Below, in pieces: positions 46,440 to 59,036 of a stretch of DNA of 64,000 nt. Source of the stretch: Euborellia annulipes (taxonomy: Eukaryota; Arthropoda; Insecta; Dermaptera; Anisolabididae); the NCBI GenBank assembly GCA_023213315.1, contig JAKCPI010006217.1, positions 1 through 64,000 of the forward strand. Direction: 5' to 3'. A program made the translations under genes and the position numbers. The notes beneath the pieces are model-generated. The model made no database searches. It was not told the origin of the DNA and worked only from the letters and a program-made list of their open reading frames with translations. Numbering within the stretch: position 1 is the stretch's first letter; every line of letters starts with the position of its first letter.

Positions 46440-47452
46440 TTATTATCAGCTAGCAGCATCCTCTCGTCGAGCCTGAGTTATTTGTAGGTGTCAATTTAAA
46501 TTAAAATTTTTTTTTATAAATTTAATTTTTTTATTTTATCTTTTCTAGGTTTAGTGAAATTAATAGATCCATATATATATATCCAAAATTATCTATTGGA
46601 TTTAATCTTTAGGTCCTATAAACACATATTCTCTATAAACAGACGTTAAAATTTAACATCATAAACTGGGTGTTAAAAAGTAGAGACGTTAACATTTTAC
46701 TTTTTAGCACCAGGTGTTAACGATCTATAAGAAGATTCTGTTTGTTCGTGTTTTTACACTTCCCGATAATCTCTCGCGCATGCGCATTACTAACTTGTTG
46801 TTATTCTCAATCTAGTAGGCTTATCTGACTTACCAGCGTTAAAAAAATGCTATTCTCCAAGGAAAAAAACTATACTAGGAAACAGCTAAGTTTTAATGCG
46901 ACGTTAACATGTTGCTTTAATCTCAAAGCTGTTAAAATCATATCCTTATGGTGTTAAAATGAATTAAAGCTGATTTCAGATGTTAAAAGTTAACGTTTTT
47001 GCTTAGAGAATAGACCTCATTCTAATTTTAAAAGTGAGGGAAATTTAAAAAAAGAATCCATTGTTACCAATGAATAGGAATGCTGTTTTTCTCAAATTCA
47101 GATTATGATTGTAGTTTTATGTTCAACTATCCCCAAAAAAAAAATTTCGTACAGTTTTCTTAAATATCTTAAATAATGATTCCTTGTAATATATAATTAT
47201 ATTTATATTTATATAGACTATAAGAAAATTGTAAGAAAATTTTGTTTAGAATAGTTGAACATAAAACTACAATCATAATATGAGATTATAGGTCCTGAAG
47301 ATGAAATTCAATTTTGAGAGTGAATATATTGCAATTACACTCGACCTAGAAAAGATAAATAAAAAAATTAAAATTATTAAAAAGACTTTAATTTAAATTG
47401 ACAGCTACAAATAACTCAGGCTCGATGAGAGGAAGCTGCTAGCTGATAATAA
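46440..47452. mobile_element. Large inverted-repeat element with a nested palindrome
   Basis: Outer arms of about 63 bp (TTATTATCAGCTAGCAGC... and inverse). An inner inverted pair spans 46628-47011 (ATTCTCT, ACGTTAA, TTTAACATC). The inner part plus about 100 bp to its right reappears reversed at 61727-62348. Confidence 0.75.
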
Positions 47453-48273
47453 TTAAATGGAAAAAAATTGACTTTGAAGTTGAATTTGCATTTATATATT
47501 TATAATTATATATTTAATAATCAAAATACTTTTTTTTTACATTTTTAATACTCTCGTATTGCATACAAAAATTATAGGAACTTCTAGATTTCTCTAACTT
47601 CTTCTAATGATTAGTATTAATTATATTATGATTCATATTTCTATATATCCATAGACATCCTTTTTATGATTGTTCTATGCTAGTTTTATGCCCGTTCTTG
47701 ACGGCAGCTTTTCGCCATATCGACAATCTCGCCGCTAAAATTCCTTGCAGTTGATTTACTAATAAAATTTTTTCTAAAAATAAAGGACTTGTAACAAAAA
47801 AAAAATACTTGGTGCTTTTAGGGCATCTTAGAAAATCTTGAGTGACCAAACATATTAAAGTTAGAAATGTTTGGCCTCTTTTATAAAATATTTTAGAATT
47901 TTATATGAACATTGATGATTACTCTGGGCTGTATTTGGCCAATAGCTGCTGCCAATTTTTTATCATACGTTTGTTTCCTAATTTAAAAAAAAAATGAATA
48001 TTTAGAATTTCTAGTCATATTTATTTTATTTATTAATATATCATTTTTTTTTAAATCATATCAATAGTCATTTTTAAATACTTTTATTACTCATAAGATA
48101 TAATGTTAGAAGTCAAATGGTGGATATTTATGAGAGGCAATTGATTTATAATCTTGTCCAAAAGCCATTTTTTTACAATTTTACCCTCCTAGTATAGCTC
48201 TTTTGAAATTCTTCTTTTCGATTAAATGGAGATTAGCTGAAGGGCGACGCTCGCATAATATATATATATATAG

Positions 48274-48525
48274 CCTCCTGAGAATCATAGTGGCAAAAGT
48301 CCGAAATTCAACCATTTGAGAAAAGGCGTTTGAAAGTTATACGAAATTTATTTTTGACTTCTTCACCATTTTATTTAATTATTATAGGTTGGATATTAAT
48401 GATTTTTATATTTTTAGATTAAAAAAAAAAATTTCAATGTGCTCTCCTGAAGCCCCTTAACTTCGTTTGGTAGGCCTAACTCAAAAATTGAATTTTCGGG
48501 CTTTCGCCACTATGTTCTCAGCAGG
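48274..48525. mobile_element. MITE with about 25-bp inverted ends
   Basis: CTGAGAATCATAGTGGCAAA at the left against GCCACTATGTTCTCAG at the right, between TA-rich flanks. No coding sequence. Confidence 0.65.
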
Positions 48526-49618
48526 CGATATATTTATTTATTTACTTTTATAAGGAGATCTAGAGATATAATTATTTGAAATTTCATTGCTCTAAATATT
48601 TATTTGATTATATCCCGGTTTGGTTCAGCAAATTGGTCTCCTATACAAACAAATTAACTTGAACCAAAATTAGTTATTTTATGGACATAATTTTTAAATA
48701 ATTACCTCGTTCATCTTCTTATATTAACAGAGGCAGAGCAAACCCTTAGACTAATCAAATGCTATTTTTAAGTATTGTAAAGTTTACTTGAACAATTAAG
48801 GATATTACACAATAGATCTATACTAGGATTTAATCTTTTTTACTATTTTATTTATAATATTTAAAATAAAATTACTCTATAGGAATTTTCTCTGTGACTA
48901 TATTTATAATTGAGTTGCCATTTATATTTATGTATTTTTTTTTTTTTTATTATTTAAATAATACATAATTTTCAGGAAAGAAATTTTTTATATATCTTAT
49001 TTGTTTTTCAAAAATAATTTTTTTTTATCAAAATAAAACATAATTTTTGTGTATTACATATTTTAATGAAAAATAAAAGACAGTTTGTTTTTAACATAAA
49101 ATTTTGTATATAAACAGTATATAAATATATACATTATTTTATGCCAGAAGAGTCTTTTATTGAAAATTTAATTCATTTTTTTTTTGAACATGACAAAAAT
49201 TTTATTCACAGGGAAGCAAAATGATTTCCCAATTTTTTTTTTATAGTCTTATTATTATTTTTCAGACACCAAAAAATATTGTCATTTTTTTTATAATAGC
49301 TTATAATATTTATTTGACCTTTTCTGTATCAAAAACCTTAATATATTTATGATTTTATTATTTTTATGTTTCTTTTTTTTGTTTCAGTTGATTTTTTTAA
49401 GAAAATAAAAATTATTTTCTAATACTGGGAGGAGTAGAGTATGGGGTTGGAGAATAATTAACCAACAGTTTATCTGAACACCTGACGTCTTTTATTTAGC
49501 AGATATTTCTGCTTTGGACACAGAGAGCGGTCAGCAGCTTATAGAAGGCACCTCATAAACATGTACAACCCCCTAAGGCATTTGAAATTAGACCAAGTCC
49601 ACCTTTTACTTCCTCTCG

Positions 49619-49662
49619 GCACTGAAGATGATGCAGGTCATGTACATCGAAATATATGCTAA
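49619..49662 (+). ncRNA. Hammerhead-like motif, T-A helix III class
   Basis: GGCA (helix I), CTGAAGA (49622-49628), T, GATG/CATC helix II with a long loop, GAAAT, ATA, TGCT (helix I partner; 3 Watson-Crick pairs plus G-T). An inverted partner with GAAATATC lies near 49503-49530 on the minus strand. Confidence 0.4.
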
Positions 49663-49678
49663 ATAAAGGACGTTCTAT

Positions 49679-50647
49679 ATTATCAAAAAAGCTTATTTAG
49701 CATTGTCGGATTAAAACCAAATTTTTACCAGATAATTAAAATATGGGGAATGACTTCCCCGAGACTTTCTCGTATATTCTTTTGGAATTACGTCTGGGTG
49801 TGTGTGTATGAATGAATTTGTTTATATTTACATGTTTTTTTAATGACACCTGTATGATTTTGTTTTGATTTTTCTTTCCAAAATTAACGAAAAATGTCGT
49901 TTTCTTCTGTGATTATTTCAAAAACTATTCAGTTTTCAGAAAAATGTGTAAGAATAAAAACTTTTTAAAATTGAGTATTTTATCATAATATAACAAAAAA
50001 ATTGAAAATTTCAAAATTTCTGAAAAAACTTATTAGTTAAAGTACTACTTCCAAGTGACGTATTTACTCCAAAAGTTTATAGAAATCTACAATCTTAGTG
50101 TAAGGAGCATATACCAAATTTCATCGATCTAGCTGTTTTGGTTTCTAAGCAATCGTGTTCACACACACACAGACATAATGCCCAAAATGGTATTTTTGGA
50201 CTCAGGGAGGTTTAAAACGTGGAGAAACATCAAAATCTCGAAGTCGAATTTTTTTACGATTACAATACTTTCTCTATACGAGAAAGTAAAAATGAGTATT
50301 TTTTCTAAAGTTTCATTGAAATTGGAAAAGAAATAAATAAAATATTGACTATTTTGTAAATTGAGTTTTAGAATTCGGGATCCAGGATGGGTAAAGAGAG
50401 CGATCTATGGAGCGGCTCTCGTCTTGCATCCGGGATCCGGAATTCTAAAACTCAATTGATGGGATGTGGCTGTGAGATGTTCTCCACATCACATTAATTC
50501 TAAAACTCAATTTACAAAATAGTCAATATTCTATTTATTTCTTTGCCAATTTCAATGAAACTTTAGAAAAAAAACTCATTTTTTAATTACAAATCTCTGG
50601 TAAAAATTTGTTTTGATCAGACAATGCTAAATAAGCTTTTTCGATAA
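49679..50647. mobile_element. Palindrome within a palindrome
   Basis: Outer arms GCTTATTTAGCATTGTC and GACAATGCTAAATAAGC, continued by ACCAAATTTTTACCAGA and its inverse. Inside lie a repeat X fragment (about 50150-50290, minus) and a second palindrome at 50291-50580 with arms of about 80 bp. Further copies of GAATTCTAAAACTCAA lie between its arms. Confidence 0.8.
50150..50290 (-). repeat. Repeat X fragment
   Basis: Contains ACACACACACAGACA, TGGTATTTTTGGACTCAGGG and CAAAATCTCGAAGTCGAATT then TACTTTCTCTATACGAGAAA. More diverged than the other copies. Confidence 0.65.
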
Positions 50648-53112
50648 AATTGAGTGTTGATGTCATTAAGGTAAAAGGTAAAATTAAAATAATTCTGATC
50701 GAGCGCTATTTTGTGGTTAAACGATTTTATTTTACATAAACCCCTGCACATTTCTATATTTTAGGGATTCCTTTTATCTAATTTATCTTTAATTAACATA
50801 AAATAAGTGATATTTAAATGTAAATTAAAAAATATTTGATTTAATATGAAGAATTGTATATAGTCCCATTGGGTCCCATTAGCAAGCAATACCAAGGAGA
50901 CTCCACGGGCGTCAAAAGCTCAAGGAGCCGAAAAAAAACGAATTCTCCCGAGCAGAATGGACCAACTTTGTTAATTCTAAGAACCTTGAGCCAGGTCATG
51001 CCTTCCTTCAAGTGTCTATCCATTTATTCCTTCACTATGAATAACAAAAATAATATTTGATGAAATTAATTTATCTTATGTCAAACATTAGATTGTTATA
51101 TTTATTTCAAATATTTCTTTATAAATTTAATTTCTTTATAAATTTAAATAATAGAATTCAACAATCAACCATTCAAAAATTTCTGGTTTGATTTGGAAGT
51201 CGGGGAAATGAGAAAGGGGTGGGGAGTGGGAGGGGGAGGGGGAGGGCGGCGCCATCTTCCCTGTGTTGAAAGCCCTGAGTGACCGCCTCATTCGGTGTCA
51301 TGGCTTCCTTCAAGCTTCTATCCATTCATTCCTTCACTATGAAATGCCTTCATTCAAAATCTCCTGGTCGCCGGTGTTCCATCTCTGCTCCTTTGCTTTA
51401 CCTAAGGTATCTTTTGTATTTTACTCTCTCTTTTTATTATAAGGAGAGATAATTATATCCTTTAATGTCACTCGCTCTCTCCTTTCGGTTTAAAGATATA
51501 ATCGGCACTCTGTTGCCTCAAATATCCCTCGCCTCTCCTTAATCATGTGCAAGATTTTCAGACAGCTTTTTTTATACACATACACATCTTTCTTTTTCCT
51601 TCTCCATTTGGGGATTACATAAATAAAAACTTAATTGTAAGAGATAATTATGAAATTTATAATTTTTAAAAAAAAAGTATAAAAAATTTTTTTTAATCCT
51701 CTTATACGGTATATTCCTATTTTGATCTCAAAATATCCATGGTATGTTTATAAATTTTATATCTTAATAAATAACCGACATTAATTATATGTCTACACAA
51801 AATATCTGCTGTGCGACTAGTGACACGAGATTTTTTAAATTAAAATTATTTTAATTTTTTAATTTCCCATTTAAATTCTAATTTCTAATAATTGATATTC
51901 TTTCTAATAGAAATAATTTGGATCGTTGCCAATAATCTATTAGTATAAGATTCCGTCCCCACCTCCACCCCCACTCTTCACCCCACTCCCAAAGTGCTTG
52001 ACCAATCACCTTTATATACAATGGGAAGATCAAAGAGGCTTCAGTAGAGGGGGAGCAGTGATAAGGCAAGCACCTTCCGCGTTAAAAAAATTTCATCCCT
52101 CATTTAGAGAATGGCGTCGCTTGGGAGCAGACGTGTCCAAGTTGGGCTGCTGCAAAAAATTCGAGTTTCTTCTAAACTTTAAGGACTTTTAAGGTAAATT
52201 TCATTTCTCTTCGTACATTAATACTTGGTTTATTTTTTTAAATATTAGAAATATAAATCCCTCCACAAAAAAATTATTTATTATATATATAAACGTGATA
52301 ATTGTGATTTTATAAAAATGTATTCGAATGAGCCAGTGTAGAAAAATAACAAAATATTTATATTCGGAGGTGGTCGGAGCTTGTTTCTAGGCGATAAGTG
52401 CTTTTATTTAATTAAATCAATTTAATCAAATAATAAAAGTAATTGAACTTAGGTTCTCTCTACCTGGCTCTCTTTCAAGGGACCGTATGCAAGTCAGGAC
52501 GAGTTTGTTGGATGTGTTAATAGATAGGCCTTCGTAGTATAGCTTAGTATATGGATTACAAACATAAGTAGAGGCTAATTCATCAAAGCATGGGAATTTT
52601 CTTACAGTTTATTTCTATATCTTTTCTCATGCAATTGACTGACTTTTTTCTCGTATTTTTTCATTTTACCTTAACTAGCTGCGTCACCCGTCTTTCACTT
52701 CCTGAACCTCCTTAGTTATATATTTACAACTATTTTTTTTAATAGAGAGAGGTTAATAAATTAATTTATATGCAGAGGGGGATGACTTCCAATCTACGAG
52801 ATTGCAACTCAACCCGAGATTATATTTTTTGATAAGATCTAATTATAATTCAAAATATAGTCTCTCAATTGGACAAATTAGCTGCGCTACCTTCTTTTGG
52901 TGGGCTTCTTTCATTGATATTTAGTTTTTTTTTTCAAATAGGAACTTCACATACGATATCTAGCAAGAGCCCGCGGCCTCTTAATTATTTTCTTCCTCAA
53001 CTTTCACTTCATTTTTACTTTCTGGTATAATTGTTAAAAAATACGACCTCGAAATTGAGATAATTCTCGTCCTCCTTGAGATTAATTTTTTGAATTATTT
53101 ATGAGGAATAAC

Positions 53113-53260
53113 AAACACTAGGTCATAAGTTTCAAAGATTATTTAAAAATAATTTTTTGACTCTAAGATTTGAAATCACTTCTGAAGACAATATAAAAGT
53201 GTCAAAGTATTAAAAATGTTAATTTTTAATAATTCATTGAAACTTATGACCTAGGGTTTT
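53113..53260. mobile_element. Short MITE, CACTAGGTCATAAGTTTCAA ends
   Basis: 148 bp with inverted ends of about 25 bp (AAACACTAGGTCATAAG and CTTATGACCTAGGGTTTT). Interior AT-rich. Confidence 0.7.
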
Positions 53261-53296
53261 TAATTTCTCTTAAATACATTAGGCCTATGTTTCAAC

Positions 53297-53571
53297 CAAG
53301 GGCGGATCCAGAGGTGTTTCTCGGGGGGGGGGGGGGGTAATCTGGTGTGACTGGTCGCACAGCACACTATTTTTTCTTAATTTCGGTAATTTAAAGGTGC
53401 ATTCTGTACTTGTTTGCCAGAATATAAATACAAATCAAATTTTTAAGTATTAATTTTTAAAATTTTACATTAAAAATAAATTTTTTTTCGAAAAAAAAAG
53501 TATTTTTTTCAAATCTCGGGGGGGGGGAGTAATTACCCCTTTACCCCCCCCCCCCCTTGTATCCGCCCTTG
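53297..53571. mobile_element. hAT-type MITE, exact 8-bp TSD
   Basis: 275 bp. Termini CAAGGGCGGATCCAGAGG and (reversed) CAAGGGCGGATACAAGG. Exact GTTTCAAC duplications at 53289-53296 and 53572-53579. Interior carries CTGGTGTGACTGGTCGCAC, then the inverse-like CTTGTTTGCCAGA, and GGGG/CCCC runs near both ends. Confidence 0.92.
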
Positions 53572-53876
53572 GTTTCAACTATAGCCTACGGTTACCGGAG
53601 CCAAGTTGCTGTTGATGTTCGAAATTAGGAACAGCAAATAATAAAATGGTTAAATAATTTTCGAGATCTTCTATATTATATAAATAATAATAAAGAATGA
53701 GATATTAAAATTCAATAAATACATCATTTTGGACCTGATCAATCATAGACATACGATTATCGTATTTAACAAGCATAATATAGAATAGAACAATATATAT
53801 ATAAAGTTAAATAAAAATTAATTTATATTTTTTTTGTCTTTTAGAAGACGACTAATGGCTTTCGAGTATTGACATC

Positions 53877-56179
53877 ATGAATCCAGAGCATCTTCGAATT
53901 GGACATCGCCAGCAACTTGGAGTTGGTCATCTTCAGCTCATCAAGGCAGGAGTCACTACAGCTGATCGACTGCAGCAGCTACATTTAAAGTCTGTATGCA
54001 CACTTACGTGGGCGTAGAGTAAACAGTTTAGGATTTTCAAAATTTTATTTGAATTTTCTTATTTCGGCCTAAATATAGAATATTTTAACATAGGTGCTTG
54101 GATAGGATGTTATTAATAAATGTGATTCTCCCATTTCAGATTCCCTGATTTTCAAATAGTTAAAGATTTAAAATTAAAAATTTTTAAAATAAAAATTAAT
54201 TTTTTTTTATTTAAAATCTTTTTAAGATAAAATATAAAAAATTTTTCTAAATTCATTTAATATCATAAAGTTAACATTTTAATCTATTAGAGAATAGGGT
54301 TTTATATTTCAGTACCCTGATGCAGTTTTCTCAAGGTAATGGGATGGATGATTGTTCAATGTGCAAAAGGTATATGATCATTGGTAAATGTGCAAAAGGT
54401 ATACAATTATTGGTAATATGTGGATAATGCACAGTACTCATCTCATCCCATTACTCAACGAAGGGAATCACCGTCATCATATGAGACAATTCAAGTGTGC
54501 ATGTATTAGCTATTATATTATATAATTCAGTATTAGGTTTTAAGTTTTGCGTGTATGGGATTATTATCTTCTAAGGGGATCTCTTTTCTCTAGGTCTGAA
54601 TGTTAATTTTTAAGAATACACGCAATTCTTATTAGAGTATCTAGCTAGCAATTGTTAGAGTCTATATATGGGCGCTTAATAATTAGAAAATCTCTACGCT
54701 CACGCAGATTATATATTTATATGGGGGTTTAGGTCTTCTCTGTCGGAATTCTCTGATGTTCTCTTGAATTGGCGTTCACTTGTGAATTGATTCCTCATTG
54801 CTGGCATAGGGTGTTGTTGTTCGTCCCATTTAGATTTAGGCAGGGCTCCCAGTGGAGGGTCATTTCACATTTGACCGTTGTTCAAGGGAAATAGGAGAAT
54901 TCCTCTATTGTATGTTTCTCTTTCGCGCATTTGAGAGAAAGAGTGTTTTCTCTTTCTCCGGGGCTCTGTCAGCCAGTGCTGAGTTCTGGGCCTTGGTTGT
55001 TTCAGGGCAGAGTGAGTTAATGTTCAAGATGTTAGGAGTTCGTATAGGATGTTGTTAGCTTGTAGGGTTCTTTTTTTTCAGCATGCATCTTGAACAACGA
55101 CATTCTGTTTCTGAGATGAGCAATCAAGGGGGATCTTCAGTATTGTATTGGCCGGGCTCCCTTCCTAACTCGTGAATGATTATCAGATCAATTAACTCTG
55201 CTTCTTTTTAGTTAGCTAGTAAATGATATTAGGCAGGTGGGCAGAGATTAATTGATCTGTGAGTTGAGTATGTGGTTGTGAGTGTGTGTGTGTTTGTTTC
55301 TTTTCCTCTTATCCTTGGGTTTGTGGGCGCGTTTCCTCCGTTTCGTATGCGATTAATGTTGAATGAAGGCTTACCTGCCTTCCGGGAGTGCCGCGTTCGC
55401 GACCGTCTCAAGAAAGAAGAGGAACTGCATTTTAGAATTAGATGACCGTCCCGGTCATAGATAGTGTGGGATTAGGTTAGTTTTTAGGGAAGACCTCGTT
55501 GAGCCGAAAGAAGCAGTCTACAGGGTAAGTTAAAGAAATTTCCAATTTTTTTCATAAAATATTACGTATCATCAATGATATAAACTAATTGTTTATTTCT
55601 TTTTTGTTTTAGATGGTAAGGGTGGGAGTGGGGGCTGAGATCGTCGATTTCTTCAGGGCATAAACCAACTCGATCTTTTCGTAAGTAATACTAAAAATAA
55701 CATGGCTATTAAAAAAACAGCTTAATACGTTGAAAAAATATTTAATGATAAATTTGTTAACAGGTAAAAACTTAAAAACCAAAACCAAAGATTAACCGAA
55801 AAGATATAGAAGTTATTTCAAGAACACTGAAAATTCTAATAACAATTATATTCGCAAAATCTTCACAACAATGAAGATTTAAAGAAAATAATAAAATAAT
55901 AGATGATATAAAAAAGATGCTGACATTCTTTTGACCCTGCAAGTGGATGACCAAAAGATTTTTTCCAATCCTAATTAAATTTATTTAATTTTGTTAAATT
56001 CAACCGATCGAAAATCGGACAAAACAAGTTCGTATAATTGATTTTAAATACAATATTATATACGTATTTATTTCTATTCTTTTTATTTCTAGATCGATAT
56101 TCAAGTAAAAATGCAAACATTTCATCGATTAAAACATCTTGCAATTAATTTTTGTCCTAAGGGAGGTTCGGCAGGCTAA
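53877..56179 (+). CDS. Unidentified spliced unit, weak two-exon ORF
   Basis: Possible exons: 53845-53993 (after TTTTAG; ATG at 53877, 39 codons starting MNPEHLRIGHRQQ) and 56093-56179 (after ATTTCTAG; 28 codons to TAA). Joined in phase 0 they encode 67 aa that I do not recognise. A further candidate exon, 55612-55679 (TTTTAG|ATGG to TTTTC|GTAAGT), has stops in all frames, so inclusion would break the ORF. A strong donor follows at 56275 (CACT|GTAAGT), with another open frame before it (MDISEIESKMSQDEFH). The segment 54710-55530 is clearly richer in GC than its surroundings and ends at a CAG|GGTAAGT donor. This looks like a spliced transcript, perhaps non-coding or 5' UTR. Confidence 0.25.
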
Positions 56180-57250
56180 AAGGGAACATGTGGATGCCTG
56201 TTTTAAATACAACAAATTCGTTCTAATGGATATCTCTGAGATAGAAAGTAAAATGTCTCAAGATGAATTTCACTGTAAGTGAATTTGTTAAAGTGACAAG
56301 CCCAGTACACAACTTTCGATTACCGAAGGTAAGAGAAAGTTGTGTGCTGTGCGCCAGATTTTTTTTTCGTTTATCTAAATATCTCGCGGCACCCCTTAGC
56401 CTTTTGCGCGGGGCACACCGGTATGGAAACCACTGTTCTCTATTTTTATTTATACCATCTTCTATGGTTATTTATAATGAGGAAGTGTGAGTTTGTTTGT
56501 ATGTAGAGTTTAAGCTCAAGAATTTACTATATTTTTCCAGTCTTGGAGGGGGGGGGTAAATGCCCCCTGCTCCCCCTCAAATATCCCTGCTTAATTGCTT
56601 ATCTATCTATTTTAATAATTTATTGTTTTGATTAATTTTTAAATGGAATCAAAATAACCTTTCTATCAAATTCTCCTTAATTTTGCTCATTTTGCGACTA
56701 ATTGACGCATATAATTTTATGGATCATATGATCCATAAAAAATTATATATAATTATAATTATTAAATATAATGCACGGTCAATTTTCCTCTAGATTCCAA
56801 GATTAAAAAAAGAAAAAATTTTGGATGTTAAATTAGAGTTAAAAATTGATTTTGCTGTTTATATAATTTTTCTATTCTGCAATATATATATATATATTAG
56901 TATTTAATATTAAAACGTTTGAAACTAGTCTTCGAGTTTATGAGAAAAAAGTCTGTAAATATTAATATATAAAGTGCCATATATACAATATCTAAAAATG
57001 ATACACAATTAACTAACTTGGTTGATATAGTTAATGATATTTCAAAGAAAACCCTCAAATGTTATAGTGTTCGCAAAAAATAACAAACGCCGAAAAAATT
57101 TGTTAAAATATTTTTCAAACAGTAAAAAAAATTGATATATTTTAATATTGTTTTAAATTAGAATGTTATATTAAAATAGTAAATTTATTTAAAATATGTT
57201 GATAAGAGAAGTGGCTGTTCAACGATTAATTAGTATGATAGACAAAATAA

Positions 57251-57574
57251 GAATAAAAAACTCCACTTAGAAGACGTTTCGGATTTAATTATATAAATCC
57301 ATCACCAGTTCTTAAGAGATTATTGTTAATTCAAGGTGTAGACCATTGAGATGCAGATAGAGTTGTTATATATAAACATATACCAAATTATATAGAAATA
57401 TAAATTTGCACATAAGATGACGTATGCTCATCAATTAATACGGCCTAGTCTCAAATGTATATATATTCTGCATCTCAATGGTGTACACCTTGAGATTGCC
57501 AATAATCTCTTAAGAACTGATGATGGATTTACATAATTAAACCCGAAACGTTTTCTAAGTGGAGTTTTTTATTC
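57251..57574. mobile_element. Inverted-repeat element with two outward motifs
   Basis: Arms of about 110 bp from GAATAAAAAACTCCAC to ATTGAGATGCAG and back. Hammerhead-like units on the minus strand (57273-57308; CTGGTGA, perfect GGATTTA/TAAATCC helix II) and the plus strand (57522-57557). Both share helix I AGAA/TTCT. Confidence 0.88.
57522..57557 (+). ncRNA. Hammerhead-like motif, right arm
   Basis: AGAA (helix I), CTGATGA (57527-57533), T, GGATTTA/TAAACCC helix II (6 of 7 pairs), GAAAC, GTT, TTCT (helix I partner, 4 bp, with further pairs beyond a mismatch). Confidence 0.45.
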
Positions 57575-58085
57575 GATAGAGGTTCTCCTTTTGGCTGACA
57601 TCCTCTCTTCCTGTCTACCATTCTATATTGTTAAAAAATCATTTTGGCAAATATAAAAACCATTACGAAAATTTTAGTATTAATACAAAAAAAAATGTTT
57701 TTGGGGGGATAAGATTTCAATAGAGATTTCTTAAATTTTCCCAAAAATTTAGATGAAAAAAAAGAAGTACATGACTAATTGACTAATTACTTGACTTTGA
57801 CTAATTACTCAAAGTGAAATTGGCTTTCTTAATTGAAATATTATGTTATTAAAATTATATAATGTTTCAAATTAAAGAAAGTCATTTCTTTGTAATCAAA
57901 TTATTAAATACTCTTCGACTGATTAATAAGGTTTTTATAATTACAAACTGCACTAGAGAATCAAAATTAATGTGCATTTTAAAAAGAAAATCTTCCCTTT
58001 TAGTGTCTTATGTAAATGATGATCTAAATTGCAATTACTTATTTTGTTTTGAATTTAAAATATTTTATAAGGCATATAAAGAATA

Positions 58086-58282
58086 CAGTGAAATCCCGAT
58101 AATTCGTAGCCCGATTATTCATATTTTCCTTTAATTCGTACAAACAAATTCCGATAACTGGTATAAAAACCATACATTTCAGTCACCTAGGTAATTCGTA
58201 ATTTTGTTTTAGTTCACTTAAAACGTCTTTTAATTCTAAAAGCTCGTTAATTCGTACTGTACGAATTATCGAGATTCTACTG
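58086..58282. mobile_element. pogo/Tigger-like MITE
   Basis: 197 bp flanked by TA. Ends CAGTGAAATCCCGATAATTC and (reversed) CAGTAGAATCTCGATAATTC. TAATTCGTA recurs several times inside. Same superfamily look as 13306-13810. Confidence 0.85.
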
Positions 58283-58645
58283 TATTATAATAACCAGAGT
58301 ATAATTAATATAAGGGCTATTGTCTACCTCACAAAAAATGTATCAAATCACTCATATAAATTCAAACGAAATTGATGACAACTATCTATTTTCATTTTAT
58401 ATATTAGAGACCAACGATACCCAACAAATGAATAAAAATTATATTATCTACAAAAGATCATACTTTTATTTTTAATACATTCGAATTATTTATCTAATTA
58501 TTATTAAAATCTTTATTATATCGATAATTTAGTTTTTCTTGAAATTTTTTCATACCACTTTAAGCTTAATGGATTAATTAAAGTAAATGTCTACCATCCA
58601 AAGACACTAAAAGGGTTTTATTTAGTTGTATATATATATTATGTT

Positions 58646-58682
<37 letters not shown>

Positions 58683-59036
58683 AAATTATGACATTTCAGG
58701 GTATTGATTATATCAGTCTTGTGTTTATCTTATATATTAAGAAAAGCTTTTGCTTTGAACAATTTTGGAATCATGAATACTGCTTTAGCACCTGTCTCCC
58801 TTTCAATCGATATATGATTTTCTTATGTAAACTCTGTTCAAATTGTTTATTCTATCGTGACATCATAATTTAATTTATTCACATAGGCTAGAAAACCTAG
58901 ATTAATTTGGAATGAAATAAATATATGAACCAATATTATTTATATTTATATATAAATACCAGGGCCGTAACGAGGGCGTGGCAAAACAGGCGCCCGCCTG
59001 GACTGGAGGCGCAAAACAAAGAAGACCGACAAAGTT

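Larger units (their letters stand above)
45439..53844. other. Gene-poor, very AT-rich interval
   Basis: Begins with the DNAJC16 3' UTR. Apart from the elements listed, it is AT-rich sequence with no recognised exon. Around 51200-51406 a G-rich segment (GGCGGCGCCATCTTCC) is followed by a splice donor (CTAAG|GTATCT); another donor follows at 52193 (TTTAAG|GTAAAT). These could be 5' UTR exons of the unit at 53845. CTTCCTTCAAG...CCTTCACTATGAA occurs twice, at about 51001 and 51304. Confidence 0.4.
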
